From contig CM043868.1 of NCBI GenBank assembly GCA_023846275.1, positions 12,929,755 to 12,993,754 of the forward strand: a stretch of DNA of 64,000 nt, in the 5' to 3' direction. Both the position numbers and the translations under genes were made by a program. Below, piece by piece: positions 13,718 to 25,999 of the stretch (its first letter is position 1; every line of letters begins with the position of its first letter). The stretch is from Vanilla planifolia. Taxonomy: Eukaryota > Streptophyta > Magnoliopsida > Asparagales > Orchidaceae. The notes beneath the pieces are model-generated. The model saw nothing but the letters and a program-made list of their open reading frames with translations. It was not told where the DNA came from and did no database searches.

Positions 13718-16700
13718 TGTAACAATCTAAATTCCTATATCAACCCAAGGTATTCCAAGTACATTTTATTTGTGTTTAAGATCATAACTTTAATGATTTA
13801 ACTAAAGAAACTTAAATATTAATTTTCAATAAAATGGAATAAAACAAGAATTGTGAGCTTCACCTGATAAACTGTCATTTTGCCAAAGATTTGTTTATTT
13901 AAAAAATGATCATACTATTAGATAGAGTTCTTTAAGATGAGTATGTTTACATTTTTTCATCACAATCAACGTTCTTTTTGATTTATTATGAATTTTTAAA
14001 GCAAAAATATTAGTAAGATTTAAGAATTAAATAATTGTTATAAAAATATAAAAATCCTTCTAGAGATTTCCCAAACCAACACATAAGGACTTTTTTGTCC
14101 TCTTGGTAAAAGCTTTAGGGAACATTGGATGGTTTTAGGCCCATGACCAAGGAAGGGGGAGTGTCAAAGCCATGAAAACAAAGAAAAGTAATGGCAAGTG
14201 GGTGAGCTTTTGAAGTGAAGGGATGATGGAGTCAAGTTTTGGGGTATCACCTTGAAGCACAAGTAGGGGCTAGGAGTAAGATCCTGTAGTAGTCATTCTT
14301 TCCTTTTCCCTCATTTGCCGCTGTCTCTAATTGATTTCTTCATTGTATGGTTTTGTTTACACCATGAAGGTTCTTCTTAGATTGTGCATTCAAATGTACT
14401 CATGTTTAAGAGATACTATTAAAACGAATTATAATAGAATGTCTAAAAGCATCATTTCTTCTCCTCCATTGCTATAGCTTCCTTTATGAATTCTTAAGAA
14501 CTTTGACTTAGAAAGAAAACCTTTGGATGATGTATTAAGATCTTATAGAATAAGGTCTAGAAAAGACTATGGAGACAAACCTTGGTATGTGAGCTAAATA
14601 AAATTAGAATCTATAAGAAAATGTGGTCGTTAACCTAAAAAGATTAAGGATTATATAACATTAATGTTGTGCATTAGATAAACAATTACTATTATCAAAT
14701 ATGTGACAAATCTTGTCACATTTGAATGAGCTAAGGAATGTGTCAAAGTCTAAATCTCATTTTCCTTATTTGATAAGCTGACTGGCTAGTGAAGTGTGCT
14801 AATAGAAATGAAAGATCAAGGACAAAAACAAATTTTGGCATCATGAAATCATTGAGTTAGAAATGAGTGTGAAGTTACCTTTAAAATTTGTGGTTATAAT
14901 TATTTAAACAAATATGACGCTTGCATTATACAAGTATATTTCATATCTGACTTGGATTATAATAACTTACTAATTATTAAATTTTTGTAGAAGTATAATT
15001 GATTCTCAATTTATGGTGGCAAAGCACGATCTCTTTGTTAGACAAATACAAGCAATGCAAGTTTAGAATATTATATAATTAGACTAGTATGATAACATGC
15101 TAAACTTGTACATTTTAAAGCTTGCTATAAGTATTGAGTTTTATGTTAACTTTCAATTCACATATATATTATTAAGTTACACATACAATTTATCATCATA
15201 TAAAACTTTAGTCGATCTTGTATGATGCATTCCTAGCCTAATATGAACTGTATAAAAAATTAATATTGAAATCAGACAAGTATAAATAGTTAATCATCAT
15301 AGTATCACCGTTACCACCTAAGAAGACAAAGATAATTGTATCACTTGCATATGAACAATCATATGATCAGCCAAGTACAATAATAACCCTTGTACATTTA
15401 CATGAACATGCATACAAGCTTCTCAATCATGCAAGTATGGTTATCATATATAAATAGCACTATTGGGTAGGGTATCTTAGACAAAATGTTAACAAAGTAG
15501 GAAAATCAAATGGCAAATCATTTAAGGAGTTCTATGATGAGAGTACATTATAATTCATTTTTATAGAAATTATATTATATTGCATTAGTAACTTTGCAAT
15601 ATATCATATTGTACATCTAAACTATCATATTAAAATAATGAGTGTAATGCTCTAATCACCCCATACTATAAGAAAATACGATTAACACAATTAACTCTAA
15701 ACAGCTTATTGTAAGTTCAACTAAATAATTTGTCATTTATTTACAGTTCACCTCCAACCTACTAGCTTTTGTAAGTTCAACTATAACCTAGGCTTTTATG
15801 AGCTCAACCCCAACTTCATTTTTTATGAGAGCAAACCAAACTCAGGCTTTTGCAAATATCAAGCCCCCCAATCCAAAAGAAAAAAATTATAGTAAGATAT
15901 AAATTTTCAATAAAAATATGAAATTTTTTTTATGTTTGTTGATGAATATAAAAAGATACAAAGAACTCAAAATTATGAAGAGAATTGAGAAAATAAAAGC
16001 TTAAAAGAATTATATTTAATTAGAACAATTTAGAATTTCAAGTAGCCATAAATAGTGGGTACTACCAAGAGAAATTTATGTCAGTAGAATATGATGCAAC
16101 GTTTCTTTGAGATGTTAAAATTTTATTCATATTCATTTGTCATTTTATTCACAATTGTTAGGTATTTATAAAAAAGTTTGATTATAGTCTTAGAAAGTAA
16201 AAGAAAATCTATTTCAAAAGCTACTGCCAAATAGCTAAAATTTTTCAAATGATTTAAATAATTCTTTCAAAATGATGCCTATAACGACACATGTAATGAC
16301 TAGTGAAATAGTTGTTAGACAGGGTGGACCAAAGTTGTTGGATCCTCCTAGAGGAGTTCTTGATTATCTAATAAAAAACTATAAAAGACAAATGAGTTCT
16401 GGATGATTAGGATAAAGTGGATTAGATCTGGGTCATTTGATCAAGTCAAATGAGATCTGAATCATTTTATTTTTCAATGATAAAAAAAGATTAGATTTGG
16501 ACCATAGGATTCAAACTAGAGAGATTTGGGCTATCAAATCAATAATAGTTATTTCAAAAGATAAAAATAAATAAATCCTTTCTATGAAGTTAGACATCAC
16601 CTTGGCCATTCGATTTCAAGCAAAGATCAAGCACTTGTAGTGGTCAAATAGGTACCATTCTATCGAAGATCAGATGGTGAGAAATAACTCATGCTATAGC

Positions 16701-18375
16701 CATTGAATACTAGATAGAAGTTAGTCCCACATTGCTTAATAGAAAAATAGTTTACATTTTTTAATATCTTTCATATGTGAATAATGTGAGTCGAATTATG
16801 GCTGGCTCCCCTCTTGTGCACTCGAGATTTCACTACTTAGGTTTGCACGTATAGATTATTTTTTAGGTATGGGTCTCACCTAACTCATGTGCACATTTGA
16901 TTTGATTTCAATCTGACTTTATCCTTTGTCTTACCCCAACCAGGTTTATAATGTAATAATCAAGATGAGGCTTGACCCAATTTCTTTTAGTTGTCTCCTG
17001 ACTTGAAGCATAAGAATGCCTTTTCTGTCTTGCTCAACTCAAGAGCTTTGCATTTGGGCACCTGCTTAAGATGTGGCTTATGAAAATTTTTTAATTATGA
17101 AAATTTTAATAAAATTATTTTTTAATTTAACCAAAGTTTAATAATTGATTTAATATAAAATTTGGCAATGATCTATAATTAGGATTTAACCAAAGAAAGA
17201 ATGATAAAAAAATAAAATATATGTTTCTTAAATCAATGAATGGTTTAAATAAGATTTGAACCAAGAAAAGAATGATTAAAAAAATAAAATCTTATGTCTT
17301 TTCTAAATCAAGGAGATGATTAAATAATCAGATGCTTGAGTTAAGATTTTAAAGTGAGATGAATGGAGATGTGCTTTGTAATCAATAAACTAATATTGTA
17401 CTTTATAACAAAACAATCTTTTTAAATTTGATGTGCATGTCTTCAATCTTTAAAACTTATTGAACATTCCAAGATACTTTGAAGACCATTAGTTTATTAT
17501 CTTCTAAAGTGTATAGCTTGTTCTTTACATGTAAACATATTTCATATTAAACATGTCTATTAGAATAAAATATTAAATATTTAATGATTGACTTATCAAA
17601 TACAATGGTGGCCTAACAATACTTGTACATTCAACTTAAGTGGGTCAGTAGGTGTCAGGATGATGGATCATACCATAAGATATGAGAAATCATATTATAC
17701 GATCTATTATGAGGTCAAATAACAAGTTAGATCAGACAAGTCTAATAAGAAAATGTTGATCATATTATACAATATGAATAATGATATTATATGATTAGTC
17801 GTAGAATTAAGAAGAAATAAGAAACTTGGGTTGTTTGTATTATATGATGAGAGAAATCATACAAGTATGGTGTACAAAAAATTGAATAAAGAATAAAAGA
17901 GAATTCTTAGAATTAAATGACTTAAAGAAATAATCAATAGTTGCATTATATAGGATTATATAATAATTCATATATATGAATAACATTGGAAGAAATATTA
18001 AAGGAGAAAATTAGACAAAGAGTTTTCATATTGGATTCAGGTAAGGAAACTTGGTAACCTTGATTCAAATATACTATTAAATTAATACATATCCATTCTT
18101 AAATTGGATTATTTTTACATGTTATCTTTTGTTGCACATTTTGATGAATGGCATGGATAATATTATGGAATGCATGTAAATCACATCGAGTAATGGATTT
18201 AGATCACAATAGATCTTTATATTTTTGTTTGAAATACATTTAACATAAGTGGAAAATAGATTAAGAATGAAATTTGGATTGGAAATGGAAATGAACTATG
18301 AAAATGGTTTCCTTGGACATTATCCACATCTTATATAATTGGGTAAAGTTTGAAGGTTGTACCTTTTAAGTGCCA

Positions 18376-18420
<45 letters not shown>

Positions 18421-19095
18421 CTATTAAATTATGAGGATAATAATCAAAGAGAAATTGGGCTTTATAAATGCAACACAATGGGAATGGGATAAATAAGCAA
18501 TAAGGAATCTCATTTTGATATGACTTAGTTTCATTATGTTTATTGTTTTATTTGTTTACACATGATTTTTTTTGTGTCATGGTTATATAATTTGATATTA
18601 TTATGAGATAATTTTATGCTGATTTTATGTGTTATATTATTTTTATATTTGTTATTTATTTGTTTATTTACTGAGCTTTATAAAGTCTCACTAGTATTTA
18701 TATCATAAGTCATGTCTCTATTACACCAAAAGATAATGATTATGATGTCAAGGATAAGGATATTGGTCAACAGATAATTTAGTGAAAAGAATTTGTATGG
18801 ATTTAGTTTATGTGATATTTCGTGGATTAGTATCATTGGTATTGAGATAGTATGTTATTATTTTTATATGTTTTGATTTTGATATTGAGGATCTTTTCGT
18901 TTATACTTTTACTTTTTTATAAGTTTGCCTTATGGACTTTTATATGACGAGTTTCTATTATATTGAAAAGATTATGGTTTGTCTTGTAGTCAAGTCCTCT
19001 CTTAGGATGGTTAATGTGTTCTCACATGATTTAACAAATATGTTTATACCTAATTATCACTAATTAACTTGGATTATTTAGATGGGGCCTTGACA
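13718..19095 (+). repeat. 3' LTR of the gypsy element, interrupted
   Basis: It starts TGTAACAATC and matches the 5' LTR for about 300 bases. A counterpart of the 5' LTR's end appears near 18975-19095 (ggtttgtcttg, then ggggccttgaca). The span of about 5.4 kb against 1.6 kb for the 5' LTR implies several kilobases of inserted sequence, including the TATGAT-motif repeats at 15.0-15.5 and 17.65-18.0 kb and an AT microsatellite. The right end is less sure than the left. Confidence 0.5.
18378..18416. repeat. (AT)n microsatellite
   Basis: About 39 bases of uninterrupted alternating A and T lie inside the right part of the gypsy 3' LTR region. Confidence 0.95.
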
Positions 19096-19540
19096 CTTCT
19101 TATTAGAAATTCTTAATTTGTCTCTTTTGTTTTTTGTGCTCAATAGGTTTTATTTGAAATTATAGTGTTTTATGAATGATGTTGGTGTGAGCTTATTAGG
19201 TTGGTCAATTAAGGTGACATCACTATATTCTTACAAGAGGTTGAAATTCATGGATGGTAAGGTATCCTTGAGATATCCAGGTGCTACCTTAGTGAGTAAA
19301 ATATATAAAGAAGATGCATCAAAAAACTCTTTTCTTAAGTGCATGTATCATAGAATGGGAAGGATATGGTTGATAGTGCTCAAACTAAGTTGAATGTGCA
19401 TTTTTACGATTTTCAATTGGTGCTTTTGTGGTAAGTATAGCAGGTTTCTTGAGGTTAAATTTATGTGACATATAGTAGGATTTCTCAAATGGTTTTAAAG
19501 GGAATAATTTAATGAGTTTTTCATTGTATTTGAAAACATA
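19096..19540. other. unassigned spacer between two gypsy elements
   Basis: A 73-codon frame on the plus strand (19172-19393, starting with ATG) resembles nothing I know and has the base composition of its surroundings. I treat it as chance. No other structure was seen. Confidence 0.4.
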
Positions 19541-19545
19541 GGTAT

Positions 19546-21367
19546 TTATAGCATGTAATATATGACATTGTAATCATATACCCATAGTTGACCTACAAGG
19601 ATGCATGCAATACTCATCAAAAGAACATCACACAAAATATTATCTTCATAACTACCAATCTTAATTTGAACTAAACATTTAGACAAAGGATAATGAAGTA
19701 TGGTTGACCTAACTAACATAAAAAAGGTTTGTGTGAGACTCAAGCTTTGGGTTAATTAGTGATAGTTTATTACTAGAAATGATAAACTTACAACATTTGT
19801 CATCGCATATCTCCAACCTTTAGTGGTAGATCTGGGTAAAGAAAGGCACATAATAACTCCTATTGGATTTTCTTCTACATATTGCTCCTCATCATCGATG
19901 ACTATGTCATCTTCTTCTACACATTTTGACTCGAAATTATAAGGTTATTCAATTTCTAAGATTAATTTTTTACATTAACTTTTCATATGGCTTGCTTGAC
20001 CACATTTAAAAAAAACACCTATAAGATTTATTGGGTTGAGAATTAAAAGATGCAACGATGGGTTTGGCTACTATAATAGAGAATATATGGGGCTTAATGG
20101 TAGGTCTTTAGCTATTTGGTTAAGTGTAGAGATTACATTTCTTATCGAAATTGGGGAAATAAGTTTCATGTGTTTAACCTATCATGGCCAATTTAATTTC
20201 TATTTTCTAATATTTTTGGATCATGGAGTTTTGCATCATATTGTATGTCTATTCTAAAGCCAAGGTCAAATTTATTAGCAAGTTGTCATTTTACATCAAT
20301 GCAATGAGTCTTGACTACTAAACTATCAAAAGTGTTTTGGTATTCATTTATAAACATGACTCCTTGTCATAATTTAAGGATTTGCTCATTTAATGTTTTA
20401 TCATGTTAGAGGGAACAATACTTTGTGTAAAGGGAAGCCATCATTTCAAGCAAGTCATTCATGCTCTACTCATAGTATTTTCCTTTGCTTGGATGTTGGC
20501 CCAATAGATTTGTGTCTAACCTACTAATTTCATCTTAGCAAATATTGTACATTCAACATTATTCACACCATGCAATAAAAATAGTTATCTATTTGGGTGA
20601 GCTAATTTAAGAATTTATCAAGATCATGGGTACCATCAAATGAGGGAATTGACTTTGATCTTCTAGTGGATGACATGATCTAGATTGCTATTTCCATTCT
20701 TATGATTATGACCATCAAACATAATATCCTTATTTGGTTAAACATTCTCTAATTAATTAACTTATCATGCATGGAAAGGGTAGGGTCCTATGTCTAATTG
20801 AGTGAATGACCTTTAGTTGGTCTATGGCTAGTAGGAGAGGGTGTAAGCAATCCTCATTTTTGTTTTGTACATCTCTCAAGGTTTGTCAAGTTTTCAATCC
20901 TATTTTAAACTTCCTCAACTTGTTCTATAGATGTAGTTTGAAGGCCATGCTATGCAGATGATGTAATGCAATGATTACAGAAGTTTGAAAATGGAGGAGA
21001 GATGTGGGTAAAAGTGATGAAAGGAAAAAAAATTTGAGAAAGAAAATGGATTTGGTGTAAAATTTTTGGAAAGCTTAGCAAAACATACTACACTTTTACA
21101 AACTTATAGAGTTTATTGGTTCAATTATTCAAGTTTCCATGTTATTAATAGTATTAATAAGTTAAATGTTTTGATGGATCTCTCCCTGATAAAAGGACAA
21201 TTAGTTAGCTTATTTGATGGAGTTAACTACTTGACAGTAGCATCACGCTCTTTGACTTGCTTAAAAACATAAAAAAAAGTTACCTTATCATCATGATTTT
21301 AGATCACCTGCTATATCTCAAAAAGACATAAAAGAAAAGTGCAAGCCTTATCTAATACGATATCCCA
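19546..21367 (-). mobile_element. Ty3/gypsy gag-protease remnant
   Basis: On the minus strand, from right to left: a gag core near 20560-20665 (FDGTHDLDKFLN, family FDGxxDPxxFLDWL), a zinc-knuckle-like block near 19985-20035 (KCGQASHMK), and the post-gag segment at 19546-19743 (NILCDVLLM, then ILVGQLWVYD; family VLCDVVPMxxxHLLLGRPWQYD). The polymerase that should follow to the left is missing, cut off near 19.5 kb next to the other gypsy element. Fossil with many breaks. Confidence 0.75.
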
Positions 21368-22440
21368 TGTAATGGTCACACCAAGCAAATCTAACTCTCA
21401 ATGTTAAAAGACCATCACAACCATCCTAATTATTCTTTTTTACACTGTACTAAGAAACTCTTACCCCAATCTCTGAATCATCTTCAGAATTAATACCATA
21501 AATGATTAAGCACAATGGAGGGCTCATACCAAGAGGTTAGGAGAAATTGGGGGATGTAAGGTAGGAATGAAGGAAAAATGGTAAGTAGTTTGCCACCAAG
21601 CGCACTTATTATTGTAAGGCTGCTAAGCACTTCTAAACAACCATGCAATTCAGTGAGGTGAATTCTGAAAGAGTGTTCTCAATAATTTAGAATCTTCAAG
21701 ATTTTGGAAGATATCTTCATAAATAAAGAAAGCATAAAGAGAATAATAAAAGAATTCTTAAAATCTCAAGTTTCCTCCAAAATTCATGAATTTTCTTCCA
21801 ATTTTGAATTTTTTCTTTAAGCTTTGCATTTTTTCCCTAATGCTCCTAGTGTTATGCATGAATATTGAAGTGGGTTATCATAACCCATTAAGTGGGATAC
21901 TTATTTGCTTGAGCTTTTGCTTGCTAGGTTTTTGGCTAACTTCTTATAATGGCTATTTTGTGATAGACTTGTCATTTGATAATAAATAAATTTTTTTATT
22001 GTTTGTCTTGCATCAAACACCAGTACAATTCCAAACATCATGTATAGATACATCCATAGCAATAAGAAAACCCACAAAAGCACTAAGCTAAATGAAATTT
22101 AATGGTTCTCTAGTTGGATGAAAATTGATGAAGCTCAGATAAGTGGTAGCAAAAGTATATATGCTAACTCAAAAATATGGATTATCGTCAGTAATAATAT
22201 TAAATGAATTTATAATCTTTTGGTTTCAATTATAAGAACAGTAACGTTTATAGGACAATAAGGATGAGGTTGATGAAATCATCTCTTAGGCTATAACATC
22301 ATTTGACAACTCTTGAACTAATGGTGAAGAATGGGGAAACTCGTGTTCAAGCAAGGGTATGCTCATTTGTAGATAATGGAAGTGAAGGCTATTGTTTAGG
22401 CATTTAATAGAACTAGATGAAGCAAGCAAAATAGGATTTT
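21368..22440 (-). repeat. probable 5' LTR of the minus-strand gypsy remnant
   Basis: Directly right of the gag leader, TGTAATGGTCACACC resembles the LTR edge seen on the opposite strand of plant gypsy elements, and the preceding tctaatacgata is a poor match to a tRNA-Met primer site. The right end was not found; I place it loosely before the coding-like block at 22.49 kb. Confidence 0.35.
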
Positions 22441-22491
22441 ATGAATGCTTAAGCACATCTAAAGAAATCTCCTTCAGATGACTACTAGCAG

Positions 22492-22770
22492 GTAACTGCG
22501 ATAGAGAGTCCAGGTTCTGAAGGAGATAAGTGGAAAAGGACCAAATATGTGATGAAAACGGAAGATAATGAGATGGAGAATGAAGAACCTTTGATGACGA
22601 CAGAAGAACTGCATGTCTCCATGGAGAACTTTAGAGAAGACAAGAAGGCAAAGATGAAGAATAAGGAATCCGACATCAAAACAAGGAAGTTGGAGTTCTG
22701 CAAAGAGAAGTTCAGTGAAGTCAAAGCCAAGCTGAAGAGGAACAAATCTCCTTTCATGCATCTGAATTAG
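22492..22770 (+). CDS. unrecognised charged coding-like block, possible terminal exon
   Basis: An open frame runs from just after actactagcag (a usable splice acceptor at about 22491) to a TAG at 22768-22770. The product is about 92 residues, or 72 from the first ATG at 22552. It is strongly hydrophilic, rich in Lys and Glu (for example EDKKAKMKNKE), with no signal peptide, no membrane segment and probably helical or coiled-coil character. Its G+C is clearly above that of its surroundings, and codon use looks host-like rather than A/T-drift. I recognise no family. The antisense strand is also open for about 90 codons, a by-product of the same composition. It could be the last exon of a small gene, a gene fragment carried by a transposon, or a retropseudogene; no upstream exon was identified. 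Confidence 0.35.
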   Translation, partial: VTAIESPGSEGDKWKRTKYVMKTEDNEMENEEPLMTTEELHVSMENFREDKKAKMKNKESDIKTRKLEFCKEKFSEVKAKLKRNKSPFMHLN

Positions 22771-25700
22771 CTCGGATCTGATGAACTGAACTGCACAGAA
22801 GAAAATTGAGATTGGGGACGGTTATATAGAGAATAGGGTGTTTTCGGTTTTTTTAAATGGTTCATATCAGATGTAATTTCAACAAGGAATAAATGCTCAA
22901 CTACTTTTATTTAAAAAAACAAAAAGAGATAATGTTGTAAAAAGATAAGAGAGGAATGTCAAATGCTACACCAATTACCTAAGGCAAAACCACATTGTGA
23001 ATTTTGAAACTAAATGGCTATGACATTCCTTAGATGTTACAAGTTTAATTGACTATCATTCCACAGTCTTTGCCTAGCTGAGCACAAATTTGGGACCTCT
23101 ATCTCACCCAGCATTCACTACCAAGTGCAACATTAGATTCTTCAAAATTCTTTTCTACCGTCCATTAGAAAGTTGAGAGAATGAACAACCCTCCTTTCCA
23201 TGATGCAATGCAGCTTGATCATGTCTTATGATGGAATGCAACATGATCGTACCAACATTGCATCTTCATCTGCTCGTGATATCTATGTTTGCATCATTGT
23301 TTAATTTTATATTTTTGCATTTTAGGGTATTTGTGTTTTACTTTATGATTTGTATCCCATGATACCTTTTGACAAGTTTAAATAGATCATTGGGTTATAT
23401 CTATACATTTCAGGTTTAATCATAGAATTTATAGGGGCATTTGGATCGTCAAAAGTCATTACCAAACTACAACAAGTGATCAAAGGATCACAATAGATTT
23501 TTGTGTCCACGTTGAGCAATTTTAGATGAAACAACAGCCTCAGGAATCGGACAAATTCCTCTGGCCATCTATTTCATGTGTGATCCATTTCACCTTTCCA
23601 CTTGAGATGTTCTAAGTAACACTCAACGAGTGTCTCAAGGCCTATTTCCTGTGAGATGAGGATTGGTGAGGAAATCCTATGTCATGTCAAGTTGAAGATC
23701 ACATTAGGCTCTGGTTTCCTGCATTTTTCTTAAGTTTATTTTCTTAGTTTTGCTGCTTGCTCTTAGAGTAAGTTTCAACTTCAAAAACTTTATATGATAA
23801 ACCCCTTTGTGTCGCACTTTACTTGAACTTGCATCAATAGCTTTGGTTTCAGATTTGGAGGTTTCCAGGATAGTTTTTCCAAGTTTTAAACTTCAAGAAT
23901 TAAATTTGTGGAAGTCCTGCTATTGTTTGGTGAATTTTGGAGACCTGACTTCTTTGCTATTTAAGACTATTCTAAAAGTAAAATTCATAACTTTAAAGAC
24001 CAATTAACATAATTTGAGAATCTAAAATATCTAAAAATTAAATCACCTTTAGACATTGAATACAAACATTGTCAAAAAGACATCTTATTTAGGTTTACTT
24101 ATATCCATAAAATGTATAACTTTCATGATATGTAGCATATATCAATCTCCCATCTTGATGTTGTTTTATTCCATGTTATAGAATCTAGAAGTGATGAGAT
24201 CTCCAAAGAAATATATTATTTTTCATATGAGCCTATTTCCTTTGACAATCAATGAACTCACCAAAGATCTGTTGTTTTGATACCTACTTTGCTATCGCCT
24301 CTCCTTGGGCATCTTTTCTTGTCAAGAAAGATCAGATCTTTAGTTTGACATCTTATCATTCTATTGAATGTTAATTATCATCTTTTTTTATCATATAAGC
24401 TTTTTCATTCTCTTTCATCTTCAAATGGGAATGATAAATACTAAGTCTCTAAATAAGTCTAATCAAGAGAGTTTGCAAGGTTTGAAGTATCTAAATTGCA
24501 TGAAATGAGAATAGTAGGGTTACGTTTAATAGTAACTTATGAATTTAAAAATAAAAATTGAAAATAAGTTTTTGAAAGAATTTTATACTAAAAGAAAGAA
24601 AGTTTTAATAAACATTTTTTTAAAAGTTATGTCAAGAAAGAAATTTGTTTAAATAAAATTTGAAACGTAGAACACAAATAAGATATACATATAAATTTTA
24701 TCATAATTTAAAATTAGTATCTTTAAATATTATGAAAATAACTCATTTAATTTGTGAGAAATAGATTAACAAAATCAATGTAGTTTTTAGTTAATAGGAT
24801 TCATCATTATTTGGCTGTTGTGCTATTTTTTCGAAAATTTTGTTTACATTATTTGTTTTAAAAAAGTATTTTTATTTACATAAATTTCTTTTTCAAAAAT
24901 CCTTCTTAAGCTTGAAATGATTTGCAAGTTTCAATACAGCCTATAATAGTTTCTTCAAACTATTTTATGTTCACATTTAAAAATTTGGTTGATCAAAATT
25001 TTCAAAATGTATACTTTTAGTAGCATATTATTACTAAGAACATATTTTTTTAATAGCATTTAAAAAAAGTACGCCTAACATATATATTTTATTAATAAAT
25101 TTAAAATTAAATAATATTTATATCAATTAATCTTAATTATGTCTATGTGATTCTTGTATAATTAATATGAAATTCAATGACTATTTGATGATGATTTTTA
25201 AGATTAAAAATGCGTTTTTAAAACAAATTTGAAAAAAAATTTTTGTAACAAGGAAATAAAAAATTATCTGAAATTTATTTTACAGATTTTGAATATTTCT
25301 GAAATTTAAAAGAAAAGAAACACTTTTGAAAAGCTGTACCTCACGAAATCAAACGTCTCATAGTTCTTTTATTTATGTTTTTCAACGGCTAAATCTATTG
25401 TGCCTACTTTTAGGTACCCCTGGATTTGAACTATTAATGAAAATAAGGCAGGTGTCCTATTTTTGAAAAAAAGAGGCGAACATTTTTTTGTCCGTTTTTG
25501 AAATAAATTAAAGCTGTTATATGCCGATTGTTTTCATAGAAAAAAACATTACATTTATCAATGAGGCTATTCAACAAAATACAAAAAAATTTCGGTGGAA
25601 AAAATAAAAATACAGCACCAGAATATGCTCATTTTTTTGTTTTAAAATATAGAAAATTTAAAAAAAAAAAAAAAAGGAAAGCTTTTACAGGTGAGAATAT
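22771..25700. other. gene-free stretch
   Basis: About 22980-23700 is moderately less AT-rich but contains only short frames and no motif I recognise. From 24000 on the sequence is A/T-rich with A and T runs (an A-run at about 25661-25675). No repeat structure was identified with confidence. Confidence 0.5.
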
Positions 25701-25724
25701 CCATTTTAATATTTAAAACCATGG

Positions 25725-25885
25725 GCTTGTGGGTCTCGAGGCAAGATGGACGGTGATGATGTGGGCCACGAAACGAATAAATAATTCTGTACTAGGTTGC
25801 CGCCCACTCGTGCGACATCCGTCCCCACCACACGATGGCTACCTTTCTTTCGGGTCCTCGCATCTGAGTTTGAAAATGTACTTTT
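25725..25885. other. small G+C-rich island in AT-rich DNA
   Basis: About 160 bases with roughly balanced base composition interrupt DNA that is otherwise strongly A/T-rich. It includes tgggcc (site II-like element of housekeeping promoters) and several CG dinucleotides. An open frame crosses it on the minus strand (25706-25993) but is mostly made of flanking A/T-rich codons. It may be a remnant of a host promoter or exon; no gene is recognised next to it. Confidence 0.35.
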
Positions 25886-25999
25886 TTTAAAATAAAAACT
25901 TATTTTATAAAGATGATTTGCAGGAAGAAAGTTGATGTGAAATAATTTATATAAAAAGACATTCAAAATAATTATTTTGTCAAATACAACCATTCTGAA

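Larger units (their letters stand above)
6778..19095 (+). mobile_element. Ty3/gypsy LTR retrotransposon, nested and degenerate
   Basis: A complete layout is visible on the plus strand: 5' LTR, tRNA-Met-like primer site, gag zinc knuckle, RNase H tail, integrase, polypurine tract and 3' LTR. The first 300 bases of the two LTRs align clearly but differ at about a fifth to a quarter of positions by eye, so the insertion is old. The coding part carries many breaks. At about 12.3 kb the 6778-19095 span is longer than expected from one internal region and two 1.6-kb LTRs, because other sequence sits inside the integrase region and inside the 3' LTR. Confidence 0.8.

Noticed and set aside
22474-22761. 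Two overlapping minus-strand frames with hydrophobic, Phe/Leu-rich products
   Set aside because: They mirror the Lys/Glu-rich plus-strand frame (Lys/Glu codons read as Phe/Leu in antisense), so they do not count as separate membrane proteins.
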